A stretch of 64,000 bases of DNA from Nonomuraea rubra (GCF_014207985.1 NZ_JACHMI010000001.1:8973001-9037000); one strand, 5' to 3'. Shown: positions 33,870 through 43,118, counted from the first letter of the stretch. The notes: a model not told the origin generated them from the sequence alone. Translations and numbers: made by a program.

Positions 33870-36092
33870 TCACCCGTGTGACAACCGCGCCGCCGCCACT
33901 GCCGCCTGGCCGTAGCTGATGCCGGCGTCGTTGACCGGCACCCGCTCGCCGATGTACGGCTCGAAGCCCGCCGCCGACAGCCGGGCCAGCACGTCGGTGG
34001 CCAGCAGCCGGTTCTGGAACACCCCGCCCGCCAGGCACACCTGGGTGACGTCGTGCTCGGCGGCGGCCCGCTCGCACAGCAGCACCGTCACAGCCGCGAT
34101 CGTGGCGTGAAAGGCGGCGGCGATCCGGCCGACCGGCTCGCCATCCGCCTCAGCCTCCAGCAGGTGCCGCAGGGTGGCCACGCAGTCGTATACCCACAGC
34201 CCGTCGTGGCGCTCCAGCCGCCAGGCCAGCGGCTCGGCCCCAGGAAAGCCCGCCGCGGCCTGTTCCAGCCGGGTGGCGGCTTCACCCTCGAAACCGTTCA
34301 CCTCGCACAGGCCCAGCAGCGCCGCGGCGGCGTCGAACAGGCGGCCGGCGCTGGAGGCGTCCGGACAGTTCACGCTTCGCGCGATCATGCGGGCGATGAC
34401 CTCTTGTCCGGGCAGGTGCCCGGGGACGGACCCGGTACTGAGTTCACCGCCGAGCAGGTAACCGAGAGCCATGCGGGCGGGCCTGCGCACGGCCGCCTCG
34501 CCGCCGGGCATGGGCGCGCGGGAGAAGCGGCCCAGCCGCCGGTAGCCGCCGTAGGAGGCCAGCAGCAGCTCGCCGCCCCAGAACGTGCCGTCGTCGCCCA
34601 GGCCGAGCCCGTCGTAGGCCACGCCGAGGAACGGCGGCTGCAACCGGTGCTCGGCGGCGACGGCGGCGACGTGGGCGTGGTGGTGCTGGACGGCGATGCG
34701 GCTCGGCCAGCGTCGCGCCAGGCGGGTCGACAGGTAGCCGGGATGCAAGTCGTGCGCGGCGTGCAGCGGCTCGATGCCTTGCAGGTGGCTCAGGTGATCG
34801 AGGGCTTGGTCGTAGGCCTGCAGTGTTTCGGCGTCGGACAGGTCGCCGATGTGCGGCCCGAGCACCGCCCGGTCGCCGTCGGCGAGAGTGAAGGTGCTCT
34901 TCAGCTGAGCTCCCACGGCCACCAGGGGCGGCGCCGCGGCGGGCAGGCGCAGCAGCGCGGGGGCGAGCCCGCGCCCACGCCGGATCGTGATCGAGTCTCG
35001 CCCGAACGAGCGGATCACCGAGTCGTCGTAGCGGGCCACGATGGGCCGGTCGTGGGTGAGGACGCCGTCCACGGCCAGGCCGGAGATCTCGATGGTCGGC
35101 ATGGGGCTGTCGGCGTGGTTGGCGCTGGTCACCACGAGGGGACGGCGCAGCGCGTCCAGGAGGAGGTGGTGCAGCGGCGTGTACGGCAGGAACAGTCCGA
35201 TGTCCGGCATGCCGTGGCAGACGCCGGGCGAGAGCACGCCGTGCCGTCGCGGCGCCAGCACGATGGGCGCGGACGGTGCGGTGAGCAGGGCGCGGTCGGC
35301 GTCCGACAGGCCGGCCAGCGCGCCTGCCGTGATCGTGTCGCGCACCATGACCGCCAGGGGCTTGCCGGCGCGGGCCTTGAGCTCGCGTACCCGGGACACG
35401 GCTTCGTCGTTGATGGCGTCGCAGACCAGGTGGAAGCCGCCCAGGCCCTTGACGGCCACGACGGCGCCGGCCGCGATGGCGTCCGAGGCGGCCCGCAGCG
35501 CGGTCTCGCCCGTCATGGCCTGCCAGCGTAGGCGGGGGCCGCAGGACGCGCATGCGATCGGCTCGGCGTGGAAGCGCCGGTTCGACGGGTCGCGGTACTC
35601 GGTGGCGCAGGCCGGGCACATCGCGAAGCCTCGCATCGACGTTCGTGTCCGGTCGTAGGGCAGGCTGCCGATGATGGTCGCCCTGGGGCCGCACGCCGTG
35701 CAGTTGATGAACGGGTAGCGGTGGCGCCGGTTGGCCCGGTCGAACAGCTCGCGCAGGCAGTCGGCGCAGGTGGCCAGGTCGGGCGGGATCTCGCTGCCGG
35801 TCGCGGGCGTGACGTCGCTCGCCACGATCTCGAAGCCTGATGTCTGCTGCTCCGCCGGCACCGGCGTGACGAGCACGTCCCGGACGCGGGCGGCGCTGGG
35901 CGGCTGGGTGCGCAGGCCGGAGACGAACGCCTCCAGCGACGCCGGCGGGCCGGTGGCGGAGATGACCACGTGCCCGCCGGCGTTCCTGACCTGTCCCCGG
36001 ATCCCGATGGCCGTTGCCAGCCGGTGCACGAACGGCCGGAAGCCGACGCCCTGCACGATGCCGTGCACCTCGATGTGCCATGCCGTGTCCAC
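33870..36092 (-). CDS. hypF: Carbamoyltransferase HypF
   Basis: A 740-residue protein with every HypF part in order. An acylphosphatase domain (VQGVGFRPFVHRLA) comes first, then two zinc-finger blocks (CADCLRELFD...NCTACGPR and CPACATEYRD...CASCGPRL). A YrdC-like domain (AVVAVKGLGGFHLVCDA) and a Kae1-like domain (HHHAHVAAVAAEH, CLAGGVFQNRLL) follow. HypF converts carbamoyl phosphate to the CN precursor passed to HypE. It is intact although hypD and hypE in this window are broken, and no hydrogenase or hypAB genes are present. It follows a CBS/BON gene by 10 bp on the same strand. Confidence 0.94.
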   Translation of the reverse strand: MDTAWHIEVHGIVQGVGFRPFVHRLATAIGIRGQVRNAGGHVVISATGPPASLEAFVSGLRTQPPSAARVRDVLVTPVPAEQQTSGFEIVASDVTPATGSEIPPDLATCADCLRELFDRANRRHRYPFINCTACGPRATIIGSLPYDRTRTSMRGFAMCPACATEYRDPSNRRFHAEPIACASCGPRLRWQAMTGETALRAASDAIAAGAVVAVKGLGGFHLVCDAINDEAVSRVRELKARAGKPLAVMVRDTITAGALAGLSDADRALLTAPSAPIVLAPRRHGVLSPGVCHGMPDIGLFLPYTPLHHLLLDALRRPLVVTSANHADSPMPTIEISGLAVDGVLTHDRPIVARYDDSVIRSFGRDSITIRRGRGLAPALLRLPAAAPPLVAVGAQLKSTFTLADGDRAVLGPHIGDLSDAETLQAYDQALDHLSHLQGIEPLHAAHDLHPGYLSTRLARRWPSRIAVQHHHAHVAAVAAEHRLQPPFLGVAYDGLGLGDDGTFWGGELLLASYGGYRRLGRFSRAPMPGGEAAVRRPARMALGYLLGGELSTGSVPGHLPGQEVIARMIARSVNCPDASSAGRLFDAAAALLGLCEVNGFEGEAATRLEQAAAGFPGAEPLAWRLERHDGLWVYDCVATLRHLLEAEADGEPVGRIAAAFHATIAAVTVLLCERAAAEHDVTQVCLAGGVFQNRLLATDVLARLSAAGFEPYIGERVPVNDAGISYGQAAVAAARLSHG

Positions 36093-36102
36093 GACGGCGG
36101 CC

Positions 36103-36759
36103 CTACATCAGCGGCGGGACGACGATGAGGTCGTCGTCCTCGGCGGCCAGGTCGCCCACGACGTCCACCACGCCTTCGACGTTGCGGACGGCTTCGACGA
36201 GGGCGATCGCCTGCGACCGCCAGCGCACCTGCCCGCCGATCTTCACCATGCCGGCGTCGATCTCGACCGTGAACGGGCCGGGCTCCGGCAGCAGGGCACG
36301 GATGTCGGCCTCCAGCTCGCCGGAGGGGCGGGTGAAGACGCGAAGCACGTCCCGCTGGTGCAGGGTGCCGATGACCCTCCCGGTGACGACGTCGATCACG
36401 GGCAGCTGCTTGATGCGCTTGGTGTGCATCAGCCGGGCGGCGTCGCGCACGCTGGTGCCCGGGGTGACGGTGATCGCGGGGGAGGTCATCAGCTGGGATG
36501 CCGTGACCGCGGCGGCCTTCTGGTGGTCGCGCCGCTGCTTGCGGGTCTCGAACAGTGACACGCTGTGCCGTACGGTGTCGATCTCCTTGAGCAGGAGATC
36601 GTCCTCGGAGACCACGCCCATCGGGCGGCGGTCTGCGTCGATGACGGTGACCGCGCCGACCGCGAACCGCTTCATCGCGGCCACGATCTCGGCGAACGAG
36701 GCGTCCGCCTGCACGGCGATGGCCACGCGTCCCATGACGTCCTTGACTTCGATCGACAT
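36103..36759 (-). CDS. CBS-pair and BON domain protein 4
   Basis: A 218-residue protein with two CBS repeats (VKDVMGRVAIAVQADASFAE... and LMTSPAITVTPGTSVRDAAR...) and a BON domain (FTVEIDAGMVKIGGQVRWRS). It is the fourth such protein in the window and is closest in layout to protein 1 at 22764. The start is at 36759, after GAGAGGTGG. The gene probably heads an operon with hypF (10-bp gap), linking an energy sensor with hydrogenase maturation. Paired DevR-like boxes lie 54 bp upstream. Confidence 0.87.
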   Translation of the reverse strand: MSIEVKDVMGRVAIAVQADASFAEIVAAMKRFAVGAVTVIDADRRPMGVVSEDDLLLKEIDTVRHSVSLFETRKQRRDHQKAAAVTASQLMTSPAITVTPGTSVRDAARLMHTKRIKQLPVIDVVTGRVIGTLHQRDVLRVFTRPSGELEADIRALLPEPGPFTVEIDAGMVKIGGQVRWRSQAIALVEAVRNVEGVVDVVGDLAAEDDDLIVVPPLM

Positions 36760-36812
36760 GATGTCCACCTCTCTTTCACCTCCAGGCTCGCGTACGGCGG
36801 CTTGGGCGGTCA

Positions 36813-36848
36813 GCGGCGAACGTCCCCGATGACCATGACGAAGGTCCC
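36813..36848. promoter_or_regulatory. Paired DevR-like boxes upstream of the CBS/BON-hypF unit
   Basis: GCGGCGAACGTCCC (36813) and ATGACGAAGGTCCC (36835), 22 bp apart, in the gap after the USP gene. Confidence 0.6.
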
Positions 36849-36854
36849 GCGTCG

Positions 36855-37697
36855 TCAGGCGCGGACCACGGCGACCGGGCAGCGGGCGTGGTGCAGGACG
36901 CCGCGGCTGACCGAGCCGAGCAGCGCCGCTCCCAGGGTTCCTCGCCCGTGCGAGCCCACCACGAGCAGATCCGCCTGTTCGGTCGCCGCGGTGAGGGCGT
37001 CCGCCGGTTGCGCACAGGGCACGTCCTCGACGACCGTCACCTGCGGGTGGTCCTGGCCTGCGGCCTTGACCCGGTCGTGGACGGCCTGGTGCTGTGTGGC
37101 GCGGACTTCGTCCAGGTCGTAGGGGGCCTCGGGAGCGTAGGCGTGCACCGGCAGCTGCCAGGCGTGCACGGCCCTGAGCGTCGCGCCGCGCAGCTGTGCC
37201 TGTTCGAAGGCGTAGGCCAGGGCGGGCTCGCACTCCGGCGAGTCGTCCAGCCCCACGACGACCTCGCCGTGCACGGGCCGGTGCTGGGCCCGCACCACCA
37301 CGACGGGACAGCGGACGTGCCCGGCCACGTGGGCGCTCACCGAACCCAGCAGCGCGCCGGAGAGCCCGCCGAGACCGCGGCAGCCGACCACCAGCTCTGT
37401 CGCGTCCCCGGCCAGCTCGCGCAGCACTTCGGCTGGCGTGCCCTCCATCTCACGCGTGGTGACCTCAGCGGACGGCTGCCGCTCGCGGACGAGAGCCTCC
37501 GCCTCCCGCAGCACCCGCCGCCCCTCCTTGTGGAGGGAGTCCGGCAGCACCGCGTCGGGGCGCTTGCCGACCAGGTACCACGACGTATCGGTCACGTGCA
37601 CGATGTGCAGCGGCACGTGCCTGCGGGCGGCGTCGCCGGCCGCCCACTCCACAGCGGCCCGTGCGGCCACGGATCCGTCAACTCCTACGATGATCAT
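36855..37697 (-). CDS. Tandem universal stress protein
   Basis: A 280-residue two-domain USP. It begins MIIVGVDGSVAARAAVEWAA, with ATP loops VGCRGLGGLSGALLGSVSA (domain 1) and VGSHGRGTLGAALLGSVSRG (domain 2). It is the closest relative of the USP at 27266. The start at 37697 has GGAGGA five bases upstream; an in-frame ATG six codons earlier is less likely. Paired DevR-like boxes lie 54 bp upstream, inside the 3' end of the RsbW-like gene. Confidence 0.93.
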   Translation of the reverse strand: MIIVGVDGSVAARAAVEWAAGDAARRHVPLHIVHVTDTSWYLVGKRPDAVLPDSLHKEGRRVLREAEALVRERQPSAEVTTREMEGTPAEVLRELAGDATELVVGCRGLGGLSGALLGSVSAHVAGHVRCPVVVVRAQHRPVHGEVVVGLDDSPECEPALAYAFEQAQLRGATLRAVHAWQLPVHAYAPEAPYDLDEVRATQHQAVHDRVKAAGQDHPQVTVVEDVPCAQPADALTAATEQADLLVVGSHGRGTLGAALLGSVSRGVLHHARCPVAVVRA

Positions 37698-37718
37698 GAT
37701 TTCCTCCTTCGTCACCTC

Positions 37719-38246
37719 TCATCGGACCTCATACGTGTCCGCGTGGCGCAGGGCCGGAGGTCGCCGGTGCAAGGGACGAAGGGCCTCTGCCTGCGGCGGT
37801 CCCGGCGACGCACCGGACAGGGCCTGGGGACATCGCCGATCCGCTTCCGCCGGCGGGGGCAGCCGCATGCTCAGCCGCACGGCGGTGCCCTCGGGTCCGG
37901 TGGTGAAGGCGACCTCGTCGGCCAGGCGGCGCATCAACCAGATCCCCCGCCCGCCGGGCGCGGTGGGCGGCGGAAGGGAGGCGCCGGCGAGAATCCGCGC
38001 GGGAATACCGGGTCCTCGGTCGCTGATCTCGCAGCGAAGAACGCCGTCCCCGCACCACAGGCTCAGCCTGCCTGCTCCGCCGCCGTGCGCCACGGCGTTG
38101 ACCACGCCCTCGTCGACCGCCAGGAGGAAGTCGTCGAGGCGAGCCCCGTCCAGTCCCCGTTCCCGCGCCGCGTGCAGGAGCACGCGGCGCGTGTGCTTCA
38201 GGCAGATCTCGTCGAAGCGCAGGGTGATCACCGGAAGGGTTCTCAT
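37719..38246 (-). CDS. RsbW-like anti-sigma factor / serine kinase (HATPase)
   Basis: A 175-residue GHKL ATPase. The N-box is DEGVVNAVAHGGG, the G1 box is ISDRGPGIP and the G2 box is GGRGIWLMRRLADEV. Such small histidine-kinase-like ATPases usually phosphorylate anti-anti-sigma factors or bind sigma factors. It begins 8 bp after the gap stop, so it is probably co-transcribed with gap. The C-terminal ~40 residues after SMRLPPPAEAD are low-complexity and overlap the USP boxes. A partial duplicate lies at 15206-15465. No anti-anti-sigma partner is nearby. Confidence 0.85.
   Translation of the reverse strand: MRTLPVITLRFDEICLKHTRRVLLHAARERGLDGARLDDFLLAVDEGVVNAVAHGGGAGRLSLWCGDGVLRCEISDRGPGIPARILAGASLPPPTAPGGRGIWLMRRLADEVAFTTGPEGTAVRLSMRLPPPAEADRRCPQALSGASPGPPQAEALRPLHRRPPALRHADTYEVR
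37751..37786. promoter_or_regulatory. Paired DevR-like boxes upstream of the 37697 USP
   Basis: GGGCCGGAGGTCGC (37751) and GGGACGAAGGGCCT (37773), 22 bp apart, within the 3' coding end of the RsbW-like gene. Confidence 0.55.
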
Positions 38247-38253
38247 GCGAGCG

Positions 38254-39237
38254 TCAGGCCATCCGCTGGGCCATCTCGACGAGCCGGTTGGCGTAGCCCC
38301 ATTCGTTGTCGTACCAGCCGAAGACCTTGACCAGGTCGCCGCTCGCCTGGGTGAGGGCGGAGTCGAACACGCAGGAGGCGGCGTCGCCGATGATGTCGCG
38401 GGAGACGAGCGGGTCGGTGCTGTAGCGCAGGATGCCGTGCAGGTCGTCCCGGGCGGCACCGGCGAAGACGTCGTTGATCTCCTGGGCGGTGACCGGGCGG
38501 CTGAGCTGGGCGGACAGGTCGGTGATGGAGCCGTCCTCGACGGGCACCCGGATGGCGACGCCGTCCAGGCGGCCCTCCAGCTCAGGCAGGACCTGGCCGA
38601 CCATGCGGGCGGCGCCGGTCGTGGTGGGCACGATGTTGACGGCGGCCGAGCGGGCCCGGCGCGGGTCCTTGTGCGGGGCGTCCAGCAGCATCTGGTCGCC
38701 GGTGTAGGCGTGGATGGTGGTCATGAAGCCGCGCACCAGGCCGAACCGCTCGTGCAGCACCTTCACCATCGGGGCCACGCAGTTGGTGGTGCAGGAGGCG
38801 AGCGAGACGATCTCGTGCCGGACCGGGTCGTAGGCGGCGTCGTTGACTCCGGGCACGATGGTGGCGTCCAGGCCCTTGCCGGGGGCCGACAGCAGCACCT
38901 TGCGGGCGCCGGCCTTCAGGTGGCTCGCCAGGGCGTCCCTGGTGCGGAAGCGGCCGGTGGCGTCGATGACCAGCTCCACGTCGTGAGCCCGCCAGTCGAT
39001 CTGGGCGGGGTCGGCGCAGCCGCTCACGGCGAGCTTCCGGCCGTCGACCTCCAGTAGGCCGGGGGCGGCGGTGACGGGCAGGTCCAGCGGCCCGTACGTG
39101 GAGTCGTGCCTGAACAGGTGAGCCAGCGTGGCCGGGTCGGCGATGTCGTTGACGGCGACGATCTCCAGGTCGGTGCGGAGCGCGCGGCGCAGGACGGCTC
39201 TGCCGATCCTGCCGAATCCGTTGATTCCGAGTCTCAT
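38254..39237 (-). CDS. gap: Glyceraldehyde-3-phosphate dehydrogenase
   Basis: A 327-residue NAD-type GAPDH of glycolysis. The N-terminal dinucleotide motif is INGFGRIGRAVLRRAL, the active-site Cys is in SLASCTTNCVAPM, the catalytic His is in TTIHAYTGDQ, and the C-terminal GWYDNEWGYANRL is intact. The start follows a weak GATGAAGG. It is probably a second, dormancy-specific copy, because it sits away from pgk/tpi and has paired DevR-like boxes 36 bp upstream. It may share a message with the RsbW-like kinase downstream. Confidence 0.94.
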   Translation of the reverse strand: MRLGINGFGRIGRAVLRRALRTDLEIVAVNDIADPATLAHLFRHDSTYGPLDLPVTAAPGLLEVDGRKLAVSGCADPAQIDWRAHDVELVIDATGRFRTRDALASHLKAGARKVLLSAPGKGLDATIVPGVNDAAYDPVRHEIVSLASCTTNCVAPMVKVLHERFGLVRGFMTTIHAYTGDQMLLDAPHKDPRRARSAAVNIVPTTTGAARMVGQVLPELEGRLDGVAIRVPVEDGSITDLSAQLSRPVTAQEINDVFAGAARDDLHGILRYSTDPLVSRDIIGDAASCVFDSALTQASGDLVKVFGWYDNEWGYANRLVEMAQRMA

Positions 39238-39272
39238 GCCTTCATCGTCCGGCGCTCGGGGCTCGCGGGTCA

Positions 39273-39308
39273 GAGACCACGGTCCCGCGTGCGTGGGACC
39301 TTCGGCCC
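39273..39308. promoter_or_regulatory. Paired DevR-like boxes upstream of gap
   Basis: GAGACCACGGTCCC (39273) and GGGACCTTCGGCCC (39295), 22 bp apart. The second is identical to the adhP box. Confidence 0.68.
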
Positions 39309-39395
39309 CTTGCCGGAGTCCGGCACGCGAAGGCGCCCGCCGGACGGGGAGGCGGCAGAGCCGTGGGTCCCCGTCCATCGGGCCTGCGCGCCGTG

Positions 39396-39914
39396 TCAGG
39401 CTGTCGTGACGGGGAACGACGCCACCAGGCTCTGTCCCCACTGCCTGGCCCGCTCCAACTCCCCCGCCGCCAGCGGTCCTTCCGTGCCGGTGACGTAGAA
39501 GCTCTGCGCCGGCGCCACGGCCCGGACGCCGATGCGGCGCAGGCGCCTGGCGATGCCACGGGCGGCGGAGCCGGGCACGCGCGGCTTGGCGACGCGCGTG
39601 TCGAAGGCGGCCGAGCGGACCGCGGACGAGGCCGTGGCGAGCGCCGACAGCCACTCGCGCACGCCATCACCTCGGGAGACCAGCGGGTGCGTGGTTTGCT
39701 GGGCGGCGGAGCGGCGGGTGGAGGCCCTGCTCATGGCGAAGGCGTGCGTCGGCCCGCCCACCACGAGCAGCCCGACCTCCGGCCCCACTTTCGCGGGCGC
39801 GGAGCCGACCTCGACCACCTCTGCTCGCAGGCGGGTGGCCAGCCCTTCGGCGACGGCCTCGGCGATCTGCTTGGTGTTGCCGAACATGGATTCGTACACG
39901 ACCAGCGCGTCCAT
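39396..39914 (-). CDS. Flavodoxin-domain protein
   Basis: A 172-residue flavodoxin-like protein. The FMN phosphate loop is ESMFGNTKQIAEAVA and the next loop is VVGGPTHAFAMSR. Length and C-terminal VAPAQSFYVTG suit a single-domain flavodoxin, an electron carrier or FMN reductase; PFL activation by PflA is one process that uses such reductants. The start at 39914 follows GGGAGG and overlaps the stop of the CBS gene (TGATG), so both are on one message. Confidence 0.85.
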   Translation of the reverse strand: MDALVVYESMFGNTKQIAEAVAEGLATRLRAEVVEVGSAPAKVGPEVGLLVVGGPTHAFAMSRASTRRSAAQQTTHPLVSRGDGVREWLSALATASSAVRSAAFDTRVAKPRVPGSAARGIARRLRRIGVRAVAPAQSFYVTGTEGPLAAGELERARQWGQSLVASFPVTTA

Positions 39915-40335
39915 CACGCGCCTCCCATCGGGTTCTCGTGGGGCAGGACAGGTTCGAGGTGGAACATCCCGGTCACGACCTCGCCGGGTTCTGCGGCGGG
40001 CCTGGCCCGCCCGGCGACGGCCGACAGCACGTCCCGGGCCGTGACCAGCCCGAACAGCCCGTCGCCGGACACCACGGGCACGGCGTCGCAGCCGGCGTCG
40101 AGCATCAGGACGGCGACCCTGGTCAGCGGCGTGTCCTGCCGTACCCGCGGCACCTGTTCGCAGCCGAGCAGCGCCCGTACAGGACGGCTGGACTGCTCCT
40201 GCGGCCCGCCCGACCAGGACGCGGCGATCCGCTCGCGGGTCAGGATGCCGAGCACGTGCCGCCCGTCCACGACCGGTTGCCTACGGTCAGCGTCTCCACG
40301 GTCATGATCTCTCCTGCCACGAGGTGACCGGCCAT
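39914..40335 (-). pseudogene. CBS-pair protein with a deleted first repeat
   Basis: It starts MAGHLVAGEIMTVETLTVG with a good GAAGGAG site. After ~20 codons the sequence shifts frame into QPVVDGRHVLGILTRERIAA, skipping the ~40 residues that normally complete the first CBS repeat. The second repeat (DTPLTRVAVLMLDAG...GLVTARDVL) is whole. It overlaps the flavodoxin start. The true protein would be about 170-180 residues. Confidence 0.7.
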
Positions 40336-40399
40336 GATGCCGCTCCTTCGGACGTCGGTCTGTCATCTCCACCGTCCCGGCAACCGGGTCCCGGCGCCC

Positions 40400-40434
40400 G
40401 GGGACGAAGTCCCGAGATCGGCGCCGTTGGTCCT
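40400..40434. promoter_or_regulatory. Paired DevR-like boxes upstream of the CBS-flavodoxin unit
   Basis: GGGGACGAAGTCCC (40400) and GCGCCGTTGGTCCT (40421), 21 bp apart; nearly the same pair as at 29845. Confidence 0.65.
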
Positions 40435-40480
40435 CGGCAAGTTGTGTTCACCAGGAGGTGTGCAGGGTCGCCGGCGCCCA

Positions 40481-40516
40481 GTGCCGTACCACCCGAGGCC
40501 AGAGGAGCTTGGTCCT
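40481..40516. promoter_or_regulatory. Orphan pair of DevR-like boxes
   Basis: GTGCCGTACCACCC (40481) and AGGAGCTTGGTCCT (40503), 22 bp apart, resemble the DoxX promoter pair. No intact gene starts within 140 bp on either side; the ~170 bp up to the phosphoketolase end hold only a possible CBS-like scrap (AITVTPRRTAR, minus strand). Confidence 0.5.
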
Positions 40517-40685
40517 CACCAAGCACATCCGCATCCAGCGGCGGCACGCCGAGGGAACGCCCCTGCCATCGCGCGGTCCGCCGCGGAGTGACGGTGATCG
40601 CGGACCAGGTCATGAGGTGGGGCTACGGGCAACGCCGCAGGTCCCCACTGGTGGTCACCAGCGGGGGCGGCGGTGCTCGGTCTGG

Positions 40686-43118
40686 TCAGCCCTTCTTCGC
40701 CCAGTCGCCCAGCGACCACTCACGCACCTCGGGCATGTCTTCGAGGTGTTCGACGACGTACGCCTGGTGCTCGGCGAGTTTCCGCTCGCACCAGGCCATC
40801 AGGTCGCTGGCGCCGCGCGGCAGCCGCCTGGCGTTGTTGATGGCGTCCATGACCAGGTGGTAGCGGGAGGCGCGGTTGCGGACCGTCATGTCGAAGGGCG
40901 TGGTGGTGGTGCCCTCCTCGATGAAGCCGCGCACCCGGAACCGGTCGGCGTCCGGGCGGCCGTGCACGAGCTGGTGGATGGCGCCCGGGTAGCCGTGGAA
41001 GGCGAACACCACATCGACGGTGTCGGTGAACAGCTCGGTGAACAGGGTGCCGCTCATGCCGTGCGGGTGGTCCTTCGGGCGCGGCAGCGTCATCAGGTCG
41101 ACCACGTTGACCACGCGGACCTTGAAGCCGGGCAGCCGTTCCTTGAGGATCTGCGCCGCCGCGACCGTCTCCATCGTCACCACGTCGCCGGCGCAGGCGA
41201 GCACGATGTCGGGGTCGCTGGTGCCGTCGTCGGTGCCGGCCCAGTCCCAGATCCCGGCCCCGCGGGCGCAGTGCTCGATGGCCTGGTCGATGTTCAGCCA
41301 CTGCAGCTGCGGCTGCTTGTCGATGACGATGAGGTTGATGTACGACCGCGACCTCAGGCAGTGGTCGGCCACCGACAGCAGGCAGTTGGCGTCCGGCGGC
41401 AGGTAGACGCGGGCGACGTCGCCGCGCTGGGTCAGCACGACCTGGATCAGGCCGGGCCCTTGGTGGGAGAAGCCGTTGTGGTCGTTGCGCCAGGCGGTCG
41501 AGGTCAGCAGCACGTTGAGGCTGGGCACCTTGGCCCGCCACGGCAGCCGGCTCGCCTCCTGCAGCCACTTGCCGTGCTGCACCGTCTGGGAGGCGCTGAC
41601 CATCGCGAACGCCTCGTAGGTGGCGAACATGCCGTGCCGTCCGGTCAGCGTGTAGCCCTCCAGCCAGCCGTGGCAGTTGTGCTCCGACAGCACCTCCATG
41701 ACCCGCCCGTTCCGGCTGATCGCCACGTCCTCGGCCGTCACGCGTTCGGCGAAGGCGCGGTCGGACACCTCGAACACGGCGCCGAGCCGGTTGCTGTTGG
41801 TCTCGTCCGGGCAGAACAGGCGGAAGGTGTCGGGGTTGTCGCGGTACACGTCGCGCAGTAGCTCGCCGAGCCGGCGGGTCGACTCCGCGCGCAGTTGCGC
41901 CGGACGCGGCACCTCGACGGCGTAACCGCGGAAGTCGGGCAGGGCAAGATCCCGCGTCAGCAGGCCGCCGTTGGCGTGCGGGCTGGCGCTCATCCGCAGC
42001 TCCCCCTCCGGCGCCAGGCCGCGCACCAGCTCGGTCGGCGCACCGGTGGCGTCGAACAACTCCTCCGGCCGGTACGAGCGCAGCCAGCTCTCCAGGATCG
42101 CCAGGTGCTCCGGATTGTCGCGCACCCCGGACAGCGGCACCTGGTGCGAGCGCCACGTACCCTCCATCTGCACGCCGTCCACCTTGTCCGGGCCGGTCCA
42201 CCCCTTGGGCGAGCGCAGCACGATCAGCGGCCACCGCGGCCGGGTCCCGTCCCACCCGCCGGTACGGGCCAGATGCTGGATGGTGCGGATCTTGCTCCAG
42301 GCCTCGGCCAGCGTCGCCGCGAAGCGGTGATGCATGCCCGGCAGGTCCGAGCCCTCCACCTCCAGCACCTCGTAGCCGTGGCCCTCCAGCAGCCGGCGCA
42401 CCTCGTCAGGATCCTTGCGGGACAACACCGTGGGGCCGGCGATCTTCGCGCCGTTGAGGTGCAGGATCGGCAGCACGGCGCCGTCACGCTCGGGGTTGAG
42501 GAACGACAGGCCCTTCCACGACCCTTCCAGCGGCCCCGTCTCGGCCTCGCCGTCGCCCACCACCGCCACCGCCAGCAGGTCGGGGTTGTCCATGACGGCG
42601 CCGAAGGCGTGCACCAGCACGTACCCCAGCTCGCCGCCCTCGTGGATCGAGCCCGGCGTGGTCACCGAGACGTGGCTGGGAATGCCGCCCGGGCTGGAGA
42701 ACTGCCGGAACAGCCGCAACATCCCGGCCTCGTCCTGGCTGACGTTCGGGTAGATCTCGCTGTAGGTGCCCTCCAGGTATCCGGCAGCCACCAGCGCCGG
42801 CCCGCCGTGCCCCGGCCCGGCGAGGTAGATCGCCTGCTGCGCGGTGTGCCGGATGAGCCGGGAGACGTGCGCGTAGATCAACGACAGGCCGGGGCTGGTT
42901 CCCCAGTGGCCCAGCAGCCGCGGCTTGATGTGCCGTGGCGCCAGCGGCTCGCGCAGCAGCGGATTGCCCTGCAGGTAAATCTGCCCGATCGTGAGGTAAT
43001 TGTTGGCCCGCCACCAGGCGTCCAGTTGTTCGACCTCCCCGGCCTTCGGGGAGGCCAGTCTCTCCAGCATGTCTTCATCGACGGCCTTGCGGACCTGCTC
43101 ATCCGAAACTGCGGTCAT
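40686..43118 (-). CDS. xfp: Phosphoketolase (xylulose-5-phosphate/fructose-6-phosphate)
   Basis: An 810-residue thiamine-diphosphate enzyme splitting xylulose-5-P or fructose-6-P with phosphate to acetyl phosphate and a sugar phosphate. Signatures visible: LGHWGTSPGLSLIYAHV, YLAGPGHGGPALVAAGYLEG, the ThDP motif VVGDGEAETGPL...SFLNP, and HNCHGWLEGYTLTGRHG in the middle domain. Length is normal. The start is preceded by GAAGGGA. With PFL and the ADP-forming synthetase it offers ATP from sugar without respiration. Its nearest box pair is ~200 bp upstream, further than usual. Confidence 0.94.
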   Translation of the reverse strand: MTAVSDEQVRKAVDEDMLERLASPKAGEVEQLDAWWRANNYLTIGQIYLQGNPLLREPLAPRHIKPRLLGHWGTSPGLSLIYAHVSRLIRHTAQQAIYLAGPGHGGPALVAAGYLEGTYSEIYPNVSQDEAGMLRLFRQFSSPGGIPSHVSVTTPGSIHEGGELGYVLVHAFGAVMDNPDLLAVAVVGDGEAETGPLEGSWKGLSFLNPERDGAVLPILHLNGAKIAGPTVLSRKDPDEVRRLLEGHGYEVLEVEGSDLPGMHHRFAATLAEAWSKIRTIQHLARTGGWDGTRPRWPLIVLRSPKGWTGPDKVDGVQMEGTWRSHQVPLSGVRDNPEHLAILESWLRSYRPEELFDATGAPTELVRGLAPEGELRMSASPHANGGLLTRDLALPDFRGYAVEVPRPAQLRAESTRRLGELLRDVYRDNPDTFRLFCPDETNSNRLGAVFEVSDRAFAERVTAEDVAISRNGRVMEVLSEHNCHGWLEGYTLTGRHGMFATYEAFAMVSASQTVQHGKWLQEASRLPWRAKVPSLNVLLTSTAWRNDHNGFSHQGPGLIQVVLTQRGDVARVYLPPDANCLLSVADHCLRSRSYINLIVIDKQPQLQWLNIDQAIEHCARGAGIWDWAGTDDGTSDPDIVLACAGDVVTMETVAAAQILKERLPGFKVRVVNVVDLMTLPRPKDHPHGMSGTLFTELFTDTVDVVFAFHGYPGAIHQLVHGRPDADRFRVRGFIEEGTTTTPFDMTVRNRASRYHLVMDAINNARRLPRGASDLMAWCERKLAEHQAYVVEHLEDMPEVREWSLGDWAKKG

